Part shown: positions 35,418 to 43,864 of the stretch, piece after piece
Numbering within the stretch: position 1 is the first letter of the stretch
Layout: each line of letters starts with the position of its first letter
Assembly (NCBI GenBank): GCA_022826645.1
Contig: JAJDUM010000045.1
Span: forward strand, 40,398 to 104,397
DNA: 64,000 bases
Source of the DNA: Candidatus Poribacteria bacterium
GTDB lineage: Bacteria; Poribacteria; WGA-4E; PCPOR2b
Direction of reading: 5' to 3'
Notes under the pieces: generated by a model
The model's database searches: none
What the model saw: only the letters and a program-made list of their open reading frames with translations
Told to the model about the DNA's origin: nothing
Position numbers and translations under genes: made by a program

Positions 35418-36260
35418 ATGAAAACGCTTAATAGTTTAACCCGATTAACCACGCGGGTCATTGGTTTCACCCTAATTGCCAGTTTGATGATGGGTGGTAT
35501 TTATGCACAGGCAGACGACCATGCAAACAGTGCGAAAGAACAACTAGTGAAATCACCGAGGCACGGGGAGTGGGTGAAAATCACCACAGAGAGTGGACGC
35601 GAGGTCAGTGCCTTCATCGTGTTCCCGGAGATTAAGGAGAAGGCGACGTCGGTGATTGTCATCCACGAAATTTTTGGTTTAACGGATTGGATAAGACAGG
35701 TCGGCGATGAGCTTGCGAAAGCAGGTTTTGTCGCAATCTGTCCCGACTTCCTTTCCGGGATGGGGCCAAACGGAGGCGGCACTGACAGCTTCGGGGGTAA
35801 TAATGTTCGACGGGCGATTCGTGACTTAGATCCGGATCAAATCACAGCCGATCTCAAAGCGGTAACAAAATACGTCCGCGATCTGCCCTCGACGACAGAT
35901 ACAGTCGCTGTGAGTGGATTCTGTTGGGGCGGTAGGCAGTCGTTCCGCTTCGCGACCAATGACAATTCGCTAAAAGCGGCTTTCGTTTTCTACGGCAGCC
36001 CACCGGACGCAGCGGCATTGGGAAAGATTACGTGTTCTGTCTACGGCTTTTACGGTGAGAGCGACAACCGAATCAACTCAACCATTGAATCAACAAAAGC
36101 AGCTGCAGCATCCGCTGGCATCACCTATGAGCCGGTGATCTATCCAAGTGTGGGGCACGGCTTCTTGAGGCGGGGCATGGCTGCGGAGGCGAGTGAAACG
36201 CAGAAAGCTGCGACCCGTGAGGCTTGGGAACGATGGGTGAAGTTGCTAAATAAAGATTAA
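35418..36260 (+). CDS. Exported dienelactone hydrolase family protein
   Basis: 280 residues from the ATG at 35418, which has GAGGAGAAG upstream; the longer frame starts in repeat DNA. Signal peptide about 1-32 (RVIGFTLIASLMMGGIYAQA). Alpha/beta hydrolase: VIVIHEIFGLTDWIRQVGDEL (conserved H-E near the oxyanion hole), AVSGFCWGGRQSFRF with Cys as nucleophile in G-x-C-x-G-G, YGESDNRI with the acid, and PSVGHGFLRRG with the His. The Cys-Asp-His triad of dienelactone hydrolases is thus complete. Likely hydrolyses a lactone or ester outside the cytoplasmic membrane. Confidence 0.93.
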   Translation: MKTLNSLTRLTTRVIGFTLIASLMMGGIYAQADDHANSAKEQLVKSPRHGEWVKITTESGREVSAFIVFPEIKEKATSVIVIHEIFGLTDWIRQVGDELAKAGFVAICPDFLSGMGPNGGGTDSFGGNNVRRAIRDLDPDQITADLKAVTKYVRDLPSTTDTVAVSGFCWGGRQSFRFATNDNSLKAAFVFYGSPPDAAALGKITCSVYGFYGESDNRINSTIESTKAAAASAGITYEPVIYPSVGHGFLRRGMAAEASETQKAATREAWERWVKLLNKD

Positions 36261-36451
36261 AGGCTGTAGGATTACGCATTTTAGTGCGGGGCAAGTCGCT
36301 TCGGATCCCGATTTATCGGGGATGCCCCGCCTACCAGACTTGAAATTGTGTGACGGGGCAAGTCCGAGAGGATTCCGTGACCGGGGATGCCCCGTCTACA
36401 GTTGGCTGCGTAGATTCAAGGATATAAACTTAACATAGGAGAGATTTTCAA
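36261..36451. repeat. Intergenic with two hairpin repeats
   Basis: Two units in tandem, each GGGGCAAGTC...GGGGATGCCCCG: about 36286-36335 and 36355-36403. The first begins with the family D-like TAGGATTACGCATTTTAGTG and the second ends CAGTTGGCTGCGTAG. TAGGAGAG at 36437-36444 is the next gene's ribosome site. Confidence 0.6.
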
Positions 36452-37795
36452 ATGAAAAGGGTAATAACCATCTTTATCTGTTTTTGTGTAGTTTCGGTTC
36501 TTTTGTGGGGGACGGACGCGTTTTCAGAAACCGATAGATATTGGCATCAGTGGCGGGGACCTGAGGCATCTGGTGTTGCACCGGACGCGGATCCGCCTAT
36601 CGAGTGGAGTGAAGACAAGAACGTTCGATGGAAAACCGAAATCCCAGGTCAAGGACATGCCAGTCCAATTGTATGGGCTGATACCGTTTTTATCACAAGT
36701 GCTGTTGAGACCAACAAGCAGATAGAACTAGAGCCAATAGAGGAGCCTCGACGGCGAAGAGGTCGTCGGGGAGGCGGATCCAACAGACCATCAACTGTCC
36801 AAAAGTTTGTTCTTTTCGCTGTCAACCGTTCAGATGGGACCATCCGTTGGCAACAGACCGCTCGTGAAGAAGTACCGCATGAGGGAACGCATCAGACCGG
36901 TAGCTGGGCGGCAAACTCGCCTGTCACGGATGGGGAACATGTCTACGCCTACTTTGGTTCCCGCGGACTCTACTGCTATGACATGCAGGGGAATCTCCAG
37001 TGGGAGAAAGACTTGGGAAACATGTCCACCAGGCGCGGTTTCGGTGAAGGCAGTTCACCGGTGCTCTATGGCGATACTATTGTTGTCAACTGGGATCATG
37101 AGGGAGATTCGTTCATCGTCGCATTGGACAAGCGGACAGGTGCGGTGCTCTGGAAAGTTGACCGAGATGAAAGTACGTCCTGGGCAACACCAATCGTCGT
37201 TGAGCACAATGGGACGCCTCAGGTCGTGGTCACTGCAACGAACCGCACACGTGGCTATGATCTGGCGACAGGAAAAGTGCTTTGGGAATGTGGTGGCATG
37301 ACAGCCAACACAATTCCATCGCCCGTGACAGCGAACGGTATTGTCTACGTTACCAGCGGCTTTCGTGGCAACGCGCTGCAGGCAATTCGTCTTGACGATG
37401 CGGAAGGAGACATTACCGGTGCAGCGGCGGTTGTTTGGGATTATGGCAGGGATACCCCATACGTACCTTCTCCGCTGCTCTACGGCGATACGCTCTACTT
37501 TTTGAAGCATAATAGGGGCGTTCTCTCTGCCTTCAACGCCAGCACAGGCGAGGCGTACTATGGACCAGAACGCCTGGAAGGCATATCGGATGTCTATGCG
37601 TCGCCGGTGGGCGCTGGTGACCGAATTTATGTAGTAGACAGGGACGGCGCAGCACTGGTACTCAAGCACGGTTCTACATTTGAGGTCCTCGCCGAAAATC
37701 TTCTCGATGACGGTTTCAGCGCATCGCCTGCAATTGTAGGCAAGGAGATATTCCTACGAGGGAACAGATCTCTCTACTGCATTGCGTCGGATTAA
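36452..37795 (+). CDS. Exported PQQ-like beta-propeller protein
   Basis: 447 residues. Signal peptide about 1-24 (VITIFICFCVVSVLLWG then TDAFSE). Mature part begins YWHQWRGPEASGVAPDADPPIEW, the standard opening of planctomycete-type quinoprotein-fold proteins, followed by about six to eight repeats with the PQQ-type W and A-x-D-x-x-T-G-x-x-x-W turns (ALDKRTGAVLWKVDRD, YDLATGKVLWECGG, AFNASTGEAYYG). An Arg-rich insertion (EEPRRRRGRRGGGSNR) sits near residue 108. Such proteins usually lack true PQQ binding and act as scaffolds or binding modules outside the cell. Gene-level partner unknown. Confidence 0.92.
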   Translation: MKRVITIFICFCVVSVLLWGTDAFSETDRYWHQWRGPEASGVAPDADPPIEWSEDKNVRWKTEIPGQGHASPIVWADTVFITSAVETNKQIELEPIEEPRRRRGRRGGGSNRPSTVQKFVLFAVNRSDGTIRWQQTAREEVPHEGTHQTGSWAANSPVTDGEHVYAYFGSRGLYCYDMQGNLQWEKDLGNMSTRRGFGEGSSPVLYGDTIVVNWDHEGDSFIVALDKRTGAVLWKVDRDESTSWATPIVVEHNGTPQVVVTATNRTRGYDLATGKVLWECGGMTANTIPSPVTANGIVYVTSGFRGNALQAIRLDDAEGDITGAAAVVWDYGRDTPYVPSPLLYGDTLYFLKHNRGVLSAFNASTGEAYYGPERLEGISDVYASPVGAGDRIYVVDRDGAALVLKHGSTFEVLAENLLDDGFSASPAIVGKEIFLRGNRSLYCIASD

Positions 37796-38088
37796 TTAGG
37801 ATAGCGTTGTTTTAGACACCCCCGATGCAGAGGCAACCCCCTAAATCCCGCCCCCGATTATATCTCCGATAAACCGGGACAGGCGGGATGTACCACTTGT
37901 CAGGGGGACTTAATACGCAACCGATAAATCGGGACTCCGTGCCGAGAGCAGGCAGGCGAGATCCAAAGCGGCTTGTCAAGGGAGTTGCAGGGGCCTTTGG
38001 AAATCTCGCGAAGGTCGGATTGGGTTCGTCTACCTATCTCTCTCATTCACCATAGTAGTCAATATGCAAGAAAGAAGACCAAATAAAA
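37796..38088. repeat. Intergenic long repeat shared with 23.1 kb
   Basis: AACCCCCTAAATCCC at 37829, CTTGTCAGGGGGACTT near 37900, CCTTTGGAAATCTCGCGAAGG near 37995 split over two words, and ATTCACCATAG near 38044 reproduce, in order, the segments at 23087-23240. CCGATAAATCGGG palindromes lie inside. No gene. Confidence 0.55.
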
Positions 38089-39699
38089 ATGTTTGATGAT
38101 TATCGTCCCAATCGATTTGGGCCAGGGCGATCTGCTGTTATGTGCAAACATGGCGCGGTCGCTACCAGTCAACCCCTCGCGGCACAAGCGGGGTTACAGA
38201 TTTTGCGCGATGGTGGAAATGCGATTGATGCCGCCGTTGCTACAGCTGCCATGCTCAACGTTGTTGAACCGATGTCTACGGGGATCGGTGGAGATATGTT
38301 TGCGTTGGTGTATCGTCCGCAAGATGGCGTTATCCGTGGATTGAACGGCAGCGGACGGGCGGCGTATGCTGCAGAACTTGAGTTCTTTACAAGGCAGGGG
38401 TTGACCAGTATTCCAAGCACAGAGAGCCTGTATCCTGTGACCGTTCCCGGCACGGTAGATGGATGGGGGACAATTCTAGAAGCATGCGGCACGATGACGC
38501 TGGGCGATGTCCTCAAGCCTGCTATTGAGCACGCGGAGAACGGGTTTCCGGTCAGTCCACAGATTAGCTTGGCGTGGCAGGAAGCGGCTGAACTGCTTTC
38601 GAGCACACCTGATGCGGCTAAAACCTACCTGATCAATGGACGCGCACCCGAACCGGGCGAGGTTTTCTATCAACCCAACTTCGCAAACACCCTGCGCCTA
38701 ATTGCTGAAGGGGGACGCGAGGCATTTTATCGGGGCGAGATTGCCGAAAGGATTGTGCAGTTCTCCGATGAAAACGGCGGCTTATTTACAATGCAGGACT
38801 TCGCTGACCACACCTCGAATTGGGTGGAACCGATTTCAACGAACTACCGTGGCTACGATGTCTACGAAATTCCGCCCAACGGACAGGGAATCGCTGCGCT
38901 GCTTGCCCTGAACATCGCTGAGGGTTACGATCTCCAATCGATGGGTCATAATAGTGAGGCAGCCCTGCACTGCTTGATTGAGGCGATGAAACTGGGATTC
39001 GCCGATCTGTACGAGTACATCACCGATCCAGAGGTTGAGGACGTCCCTGTCGAGGGGTTGCTCTCCGCTGAATACACCGACAGCCAAAGGGCGCGGATTA
39101 ACCTCGATCGAGCCAATACGGATCCAATTGCGGGAGCACCGCGGATGGGAAGTGATACTGTTTATCTCTGCGCCGTTGACAAGGATCGCAATGTCGTCTC
39201 GTTCATCAACAGTCTTTTTGCAGGCTTCGGTTCAGGTATGGTAGCGGGGGATACAGGGATTATGTTGCAAAACCGAGGGGCAGGTTTCTCGCTTAACCCG
39301 AACCATGTCAACCGGATTGCGCCGCATAAGCGCACGATGCACACAATTATCCCCGGTATGATTGCTCAAAACGGTGTCCCGCTTGTAACCTTTGGCGTGA
39401 TGGGTGGACAGATGCAACCACAAGGACACTTGCAGTTGGTGAGCAACCTCGTTGATTTCAATATGGACGTACAATCTGCGCTCGATGCCCCGCGCTTCCG
39501 CGTTGTGGAGGGATCAACCGTTACCATCGAAGAGGGTGTACCGATGAACGTTTTATCGGGATTGGCGCGAAAGGGACATCAGCTGCTACCGCCGCATACC
39601 TTCTTCGGCGGAGGGCAAGCGATCTTTATTCATCCGGAGTACAACACAGTGATCGCGGGTTCTGAACCACGCCGCGATGGATGTGCTGTGGGGTACTAA
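38089..39699 (+). CDS. Gamma-glutamyltransferase family protein
   Basis: 536 residues, no signal peptide visible, weak ribosome site (AAAGAAG). GGT fold: AQAGLQILRDGGNAIDAAVA, MSTGIGGDMFALVY (substrate pocket), VPGTVDGWG, then the self-cleavage point before T357 in MGSDTVYLCAVDKDRN, and later GSGMVAGDTGIMLQNRG and FGVMGGQMQPQGH. The catalytic Thr is present, so processing into large and small chains is expected. Pattern is closer to YwrD-like GGTs than to periplasmic E. coli Ggt. Hydrolyses or transfers gamma-glutamyl groups, or an amide analogue such as a cephalosporin side chain. Confidence 0.93.
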   Translation: MFDDYRPNRFGPGRSAVMCKHGAVATSQPLAAQAGLQILRDGGNAIDAAVATAAMLNVVEPMSTGIGGDMFALVYRPQDGVIRGLNGSGRAAYAAELEFFTRQGLTSIPSTESLYPVTVPGTVDGWGTILEACGTMTLGDVLKPAIEHAENGFPVSPQISLAWQEAAELLSSTPDAAKTYLINGRAPEPGEVFYQPNFANTLRLIAEGGREAFYRGEIAERIVQFSDENGGLFTMQDFADHTSNWVEPISTNYRGYDVYEIPPNGQGIAALLALNIAEGYDLQSMGHNSEAALHCLIEAMKLGFADLYEYITDPEVEDVPVEGLLSAEYTDSQRARINLDRANTDPIAGAPRMGSDTVYLCAVDKDRNVVSFINSLFAGFGSGMVAGDTGIMLQNRGAGFSLNPNHVNRIAPHKRTMHTIIPGMIAQNGVPLVTFGVMGGQMQPQGHLQLVSNLVDFNMDVQSALDAPRFRVVEGSTVTIEEGVPMNVLSGLARKGHQLLPPHTFFGGGQAIFIHPEYNTVIAGSEPRRDGCAVGY

Positions 39700-39785
39700 T
39701 CTGAAACGTGAAACGTGAAACGTAATGCGTAAGTTGGTTCATTAGTTCATTGGTACATTAGTTCATTAATAAACTTTTGAATTAT

Positions 39786-39866
39786 AGGACTTACGCATTT
39801 CAGTAAAGTTGGAGCGGGGCAAGTCCGAGAGGATCCCGTGACCGGGAATGCCCCGCCTACAGTTCC
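39786..39866. repeat. Family D repeat, right end diverged
   Basis: Starts AGGACTTACGCATTTCAG and contains GGGGCAAGTCCGAGAGGATC...ATGCCCCGCC. It is preceded by tandem GTTCATT words (39735-39772) and GAAACGTGAAACGTG (39703-39725). Confidence 0.5.
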
Positions 39867-39882
39867 TAGCCTAGTGAACTCA

Positions 39883-41175
39883 TTAAGCGGCGGCGCGAAT
39901 GTTCGCCCGCGTTCCCTCAACATCGAAACAGGCGTATTGATTATCCCGCATGATGCGCGTTGCAATTTGCATCGCCTGCCCTTCGGTCATATAGCCGTCC
40001 GCTATCTCCCCTTCAAGGGCACGACGAATCTCGTTGCGTGCCTGTATCGCATACGCCATCGCGCTTGTGGGCCAATGGGTGTCTCCGCCAAACGCAAACA
40101 GCTTGTTTGATGGGACAGCGTGCAGGAACCGCCGCAAAAAGTCGCGGGAGCTGTATGGATCAATACTCCACGCCCAACAGAGATCGACCCAGATGTTACG
40201 ATAGTGCTTTGCAAGTGCGACTAGTTCATCGGTGTAGGGATAGGAGATGTGCATCAGGACAAACTTGGCGTCGAGGTAACGCGCAAAGAGATCACACATA
40301 TTTCCAGCGGGGATTCGGCTTATGGGCATCCGATCGTTTCCTGCGTAGTAGCCGGTGTGGATTTTAAATGGTAGGTTATGCTCGATGGACTGCTCAACGC
40401 CTCGTGCCCAGCACCAATCTCCCAAACAGAGCTGCGTTTCGACACTGATTTCCTCAGCAGGTTGTGTCATCACTTGACGGAGGGCGGCGGACGCTTCAAC
40501 GTCGTTCCGTTCAATCCAGTTGAGTGTGCGACTGTAGGCGTGTTGTGCTTTCACCGCAATGGCAGTAGACGCGTGCTTCGCAAAGATCGCCTCTATCGCC
40601 TGTTTCAGCGTCCTGAGATCTATCACTTCGATTCCTGTTTCGGCGTGGATCTGTTCGAATTCGATTTCGCCGTTGCAGAAGCTGCGCCACGATAGATCAT
40701 AGAGGAAGAAGTCGAGTCCAGAGCTATCCGGGGCACACAGCCATATCTTATCATCGGTCTGCGTGTGGTCGAGATTGGCGACATCACGCAGCAACCGGAA
40801 ACGTTCACCGGGGCGTCTCAGCATCTTAATTTTCTCTTGTGCCGACGCCAAGTTTGGTCCAGTGAGTTCGTTAATCCCGTAGGCGTGTTCGGCGATGAGT
40901 CGCACCGCTTCGCCGTATCCCGTGAACTGTGTCGCATCCCACGCCTCTCGGATACCCTCAAAGCGCCCAGCGATATCCGGGTCTGAACCATCCATCAGGC
41001 GTTTCATCGCGTCAGGCGATGCACCCGCCGTGTTGAGGTCTGCGGGAACGTAATTCCCGAACAGGTCCTGTAAGATATCTGGACCGTCGTCCAACCACAC
41101 ATGTTCTCGATCCAAATGTTCATGTGTATCAACTAAAGGCGTGCTCTGAATATGATGTGCCAAATCGGTTGACAT
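39883..41175 (-). CDS. Amidohydrolase-superfamily protein
   Basis: 430 residues, AAGGAG upstream of the ATG at 41175. VDTHEHLDREHVW supplies the H-x-H metal pair at the first barrel strand; PFKIHTGYYAGND and VLMHISYPYTDELV supply later His ligands; AFGGDTHWPTSAMAYA provides the terminal Asp. The overall pattern (about 430 residues, late W-x-D-L-C-W) recalls the uronate-isomerase/amidohydrolase-2 branch. Probably a metal-dependent hydrolase or decarboxylase of a small carboxylate in the cytoplasm; substrate unknown. Confidence 0.88.
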   Translation of the reverse strand: MSTDLAHHIQSTPLVDTHEHLDREHVWLDDGPDILQDLFGNYVPADLNTAGASPDAMKRLMDGSDPDIAGRFEGIREAWDATQFTGYGEAVRLIAEHAYGINELTGPNLASAQEKIKMLRRPGERFRLLRDVANLDHTQTDDKIWLCAPDSSGLDFFLYDLSWRSFCNGEIEFEQIHAETGIEVIDLRTLKQAIEAIFAKHASTAIAVKAQHAYSRTLNWIERNDVEASAALRQVMTQPAEEISVETQLCLGDWCWARGVEQSIEHNLPFKIHTGYYAGNDRMPISRIPAGNMCDLFARYLDAKFVLMHISYPYTDELVALAKHYRNIWVDLCWAWSIDPYSSRDFLRRFLHAVPSNKLFAFGGDTHWPTSAMAYAIQARNEIRRALEGEIADGYMTEGQAMQIATRIMRDNQYACFDVEGTRANIRAAA

Positions 41176-41256
41176 ATTTTGTTCTCCTTGTATATTCCGC
41201 GCTATCCCGTATCACTCTGTTTGTGATTTTACCAGAGATATAACAATAAAGATCTT

Positions 41257-41393
41257 GGTTCATGTTAAGAATTAGTGCAACAGAAACTGAATCTTCGTAG
41301 GGGTTGGGTCCCCCAACCCTTACGGACTGCGGGCGGGGAAACCCCGCCCCTACGATTTCGATTCGCGTTTTGCACTTTCTTTTTAGATGAGCC
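41257..41393. mobile_element. MITE-like repeat family C, left copy
   Basis: 137 bp with terminal inverted repeats GGTTCATGTTAAGAA and (reverse complement) GGCTCATCTAAAAAGAAAG, enclosing two GTAGGGG...CCCCTAC hairpins. Flanks AAGATCTT and AAGATCCTT resemble a slightly altered target duplication. Its right end overlaps the upstream in-frame ATG of the HAD gene. Confidence 0.7.
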
Positions 41394-41413
41394 AAGATCC
41401 TTTGGAGGCAGAT

Positions 41414-42058
41414 ATGCGCTCATGTGCTATTTTCGATCTGGATGGGACAATTATCAATAACTCTTCTGAGCGGGTTCTCCTCAGATGTCTGCTTGAGGGT
41501 GGTGAGTTGCCCTTGTGCAACCTGTCCCAATGGCTCCTTGATTTTATTCGGATTGGGAACCTCCGTCAAGCCAAAGCGAACAAGGTCTACCTGAAAGGGT
41601 TAGATTATCAGCACATCCGCGACTTAGCACAGACCTGCTTTACGGAACGTTTGGTGGACCATATCTCGCCTACAGTTTATGACCTCTTTGAATTTCATCG
41701 TGCCGAAGGACGATCTATTGTTATTTTGTCCGGATCCTTGGAACTTTTAGTGCAGTTCTTCTACGAACACCTGAATGCCGATCTCATGGTCGGGTACAGC
41801 TTAGAGGTGGTTGACGAAAAGATCACGGGGCACGGCGTGGGCATAAATCCTTATGGCGAGAATAAAGCCAAGTTGGTTCAGCAACTTGCCGAGACACACA
41901 ATTTTGACTTGAGCGAATCTTATGCCTACGGAAATCACTATTCGGACGCGCACAAGCTCGAACGGGTTGGACACCCGGTCGCTGTCAATCCCGATAGAAA
42001 GCTGCGAGAGATTGCGGCTGCCAACGGTTGGCAGATTGAAGCGTTTCATGTAGATTAA
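41414..42058 (+). CDS. HAD-family phosphatase (SerB-like, HAD-IB type)
   Basis: 214 residues from the ATG at 41414 (MRSCAIFDLDGTIINNSSER), five bases after GGAGG; an in-frame ATG at 41387 lies within a MITE terminus and lacks a site. Motif I FDLDGTI (two catalytic Asp), motif II VILSGS (Ser), Lys in the ENKAKLVQQLAE helix, and motif III YAYGNHYSDAHKLERVG (Asp). Cap helices between 20 and 100. Resembles SerB/PSPase-like HAD-IB phosphatases acting on small phosphomonoesters. It is bracketed by two inverted copies of repeat family C. Confidence 0.92.
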   Translation: MRSCAIFDLDGTIINNSSERVLLRCLLEGGELPLCNLSQWLLDFIRIGNLRQAKANKVYLKGLDYQHIRDLAQTCFTERLVDHISPTVYDLFEFHRAEGRSIVILSGSLELLVQFFYEHLNADLMVGYSLEVVDEKITGHGVGINPYGENKAKLVQQLAETHNFDLSESYAYGNHYSDAHKLERVGHPVAVNPDRKLREIAAANGWQIEAFHVD

Positions 42059-42151
42059 TCCGAGTATTTTGGGCAGGTACAAGACCTGCCCCTACATTTG
42101 ATTGGTTTCTGTAGGGGCAACCCTTGTGGTTGCCCTACTATAGATCGATGG

Positions 42152-42281
42152 CTCATGTGAAAAGAAAGTGCAAAATGCGAAGCGAAATCGTAGGGGCGGG
42201 GTCTCCCCGCCCGTAGACGGGTTGGGGAACCCAACCCCTACAAAAACTCGGTTTCTGTTGCACGCTTTCTTAACATGAGCC
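42152..42281. mobile_element. MITE-like repeat family C, right copy (inverted)
   Basis: 130 bp; the reverse complement matches the left copy through its length. Ends GGCTCATGTGAAAAGAAAG and (reverse complement) GGCTCATGTTAAGAAAGCG. Flanked by an exact 9-base direct repeat TAGATCGAT (42143-42151 and 42282-42290). Confidence 0.8.
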
Positions 42282-42347
42282 TAGATCGATTTTCTAACAT
42301 CAACTAAAACAATACTCGTAGGTCAAGCAGCCTCCCCAACTGTAAGG

Positions 42348-43826
42348 TCAATAGAGGACATGGATCTCCACTCCTTTCACAGTGACTTCGCCGGCAACGA
42401 CTGAGACCCCGACGTTATTCCTCCCCTGTATGAGCTGATTGGAGCTTATTTCCTGACGTAAAGCGTGGACTTGCTCTTGTTGTGAGCCAGTGTCCGCATT
42501 ATCGGGCGGAAGCCAAGGGTCGGTCGGTTCAAGTTTCGATAGTGGCTGCTTGTTGAGCGCAATCTTGATTTCGCTCGCTTCAGTGTGGGCGCTGTAAGTG
42601 AGGGATAGCCATATCCTCCGAGGGGAAGGGGATGCAGTGAAATCCTCTCCTACCAGAACGGGGATCTCCACTTGCTCCCCACGCTTTAGGGTTTGTGGGA
42701 GTGCTGCGTGTAGCCAGTTATGCGGAAGCATCGGTTTCTCTCCCAAGAGGCGGTCCGCAACATAGAGTTTGTCTTTACCTCGCATCGCTTGGGGCGTATC
42801 CATTTCTCGCAGCAACTGCCTTTGCGGCGCGAATTGTGCGTTCTTGTCAGGACGGTGCACGTAGGAATGGGCGTTCCAATTGAAGGTGTAGATACCGTCT
42901 GCTCCCTGATTCCAGTAGTTAGAAGCCAAAGCGCGGAACATCGGCTCGGAATCCTCAAAGCCGAAGATGATGTTGTACCCACTGGGCCAAGCGTACACGC
43001 AGGGATACACCAATATCCCTGTACCGTTAGTCAGATTCTTAAATGCCTCCACGTCACAGTCTATGTTGCCGCTGCCGAGGATCAGCGCGTCCACCAACCG
43101 CTCCCCAACCCAAGTTGGAATGTCGAATCTATCTAACCGACACGCTTCCAAAGTGGGATTCACACGCACCGCCAATGGGATCTGCCTACCCCGCGCTTTG
43201 CCCCGCTGATCCAGATGCCCCCGCACTCGACTGAGAAATTGTGTGAGCAGGTGGGCATTTTCGGGGGCTTCGCTCGGAATGAAATAGGGCGGGCTGCGGA
43301 GGAAATCGATCTCCAATCCGTCGAAGTCGTACTTCTGGAAAATTTCTTCGATAACGGCGAATTTCAGATCGCGGACTTCGGGGACTGCAAAATTGAGGTT
43401 GCGGTGGACGGAAGGGTGCACCTCCGGATGCCCTGCTCCGATTGTCCACTCCGGATGTTCCACTTTGAAGGTGGCGAGCAGCCGTTCATGACCAAAGGAA
43501 TCGTGACAGTCGTTGATACGGAGGGAGTAGAAGATGTCTACGCCCCGCTCCTTCGCTGCGGGTACAACAATCTTCGGTGGGTCGTCCCCCTCTTCGATGA
43601 GACGGAGCAGCGATGGATCTACCTCGCCAACACGCTCTCCGGTCAACTCTAAAACATCGCTGTCGTAGTTGGCGGTATTACCGCCAGCCCCATCGTGCCA
43701 AAAGAGACAGTCAATGTGGCTGTTCTCAAGAAAACCGACGATGCCTTTGAGGTAGTCATTGACATCCGTTGAAGCGGGTAGCACACCGCTTGAGTCCATC
43801 TGATAGATAAGACGATAGGGTTTCAT
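42348..43826 (-). CDS. GHL10-like glycosidase-type TIM-barrel protein
   Basis: 492 residues from the ATG at 43826 (MKPYRLIYQMDSSGVLP). The frame opens 49 codons earlier but that would overlap the next gene, so the internal start is preferred. GHL10-like TIM barrel: HIDCLFWHDGAGG, AKERGVDIFYSLRINDCHD, FDGLEIDFLRSPPYF with the acidic D-x-D/E-x-D region typical of the active site, PLAVRVNPT, and QGADGIYTFNWNAH. A beta-sandwich of about 130 residues follows. No signal peptide. Likely acts on a glycan or is a carbohydrate-binding relative of GH families; activity not certain. Confidence 0.82.
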   Translation of the reverse strand: MKPYRLIYQMDSSGVLPASTDVNDYLKGIVGFLENSHIDCLFWHDGAGGNTANYDSDVLELTGERVGEVDPSLLRLIEEGDDPPKIVVPAAKERGVDIFYSLRINDCHDSFGHERLLATFKVEHPEWTIGAGHPEVHPSVHRNLNFAVPEVRDLKFAVIEEIFQKYDFDGLEIDFLRSPPYFIPSEAPENAHLLTQFLSRVRGHLDQRGKARGRQIPLAVRVNPTLEACRLDRFDIPTWVGERLVDALILGSGNIDCDVEAFKNLTNGTGILVYPCVYAWPSGYNIIFGFEDSEPMFRALASNYWNQGADGIYTFNWNAHSYVHRPDKNAQFAPQRQLLREMDTPQAMRGKDKLYVADRLLGEKPMLPHNWLHAALPQTLKRGEQVEIPVLVGEDFTASPSPRRIWLSLTYSAHTEASEIKIALNKQPLSKLEPTDPWLPPDNADTGSQQEQVHALRQEISSNQLIQGRNNVGVSVVAGEVTVKGVEIHVLY

Positions 43827-43864
43827 GTTTTGTGTAATTTCCAAGATCAATCTGCGCTGAACTG

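Noticed and set aside
37055..37669. 204-codon minus-strand frame
   Set aside because: Antisense to the PQQ propeller gene; no start signal.
41387..41413. Upstream ATG for the HAD phosphatase
   Set aside because: Lies in a repeat terminus, lacks a ribosome site; ATG at 41414 has GGAGG at the right distance and starts at the conserved strand.
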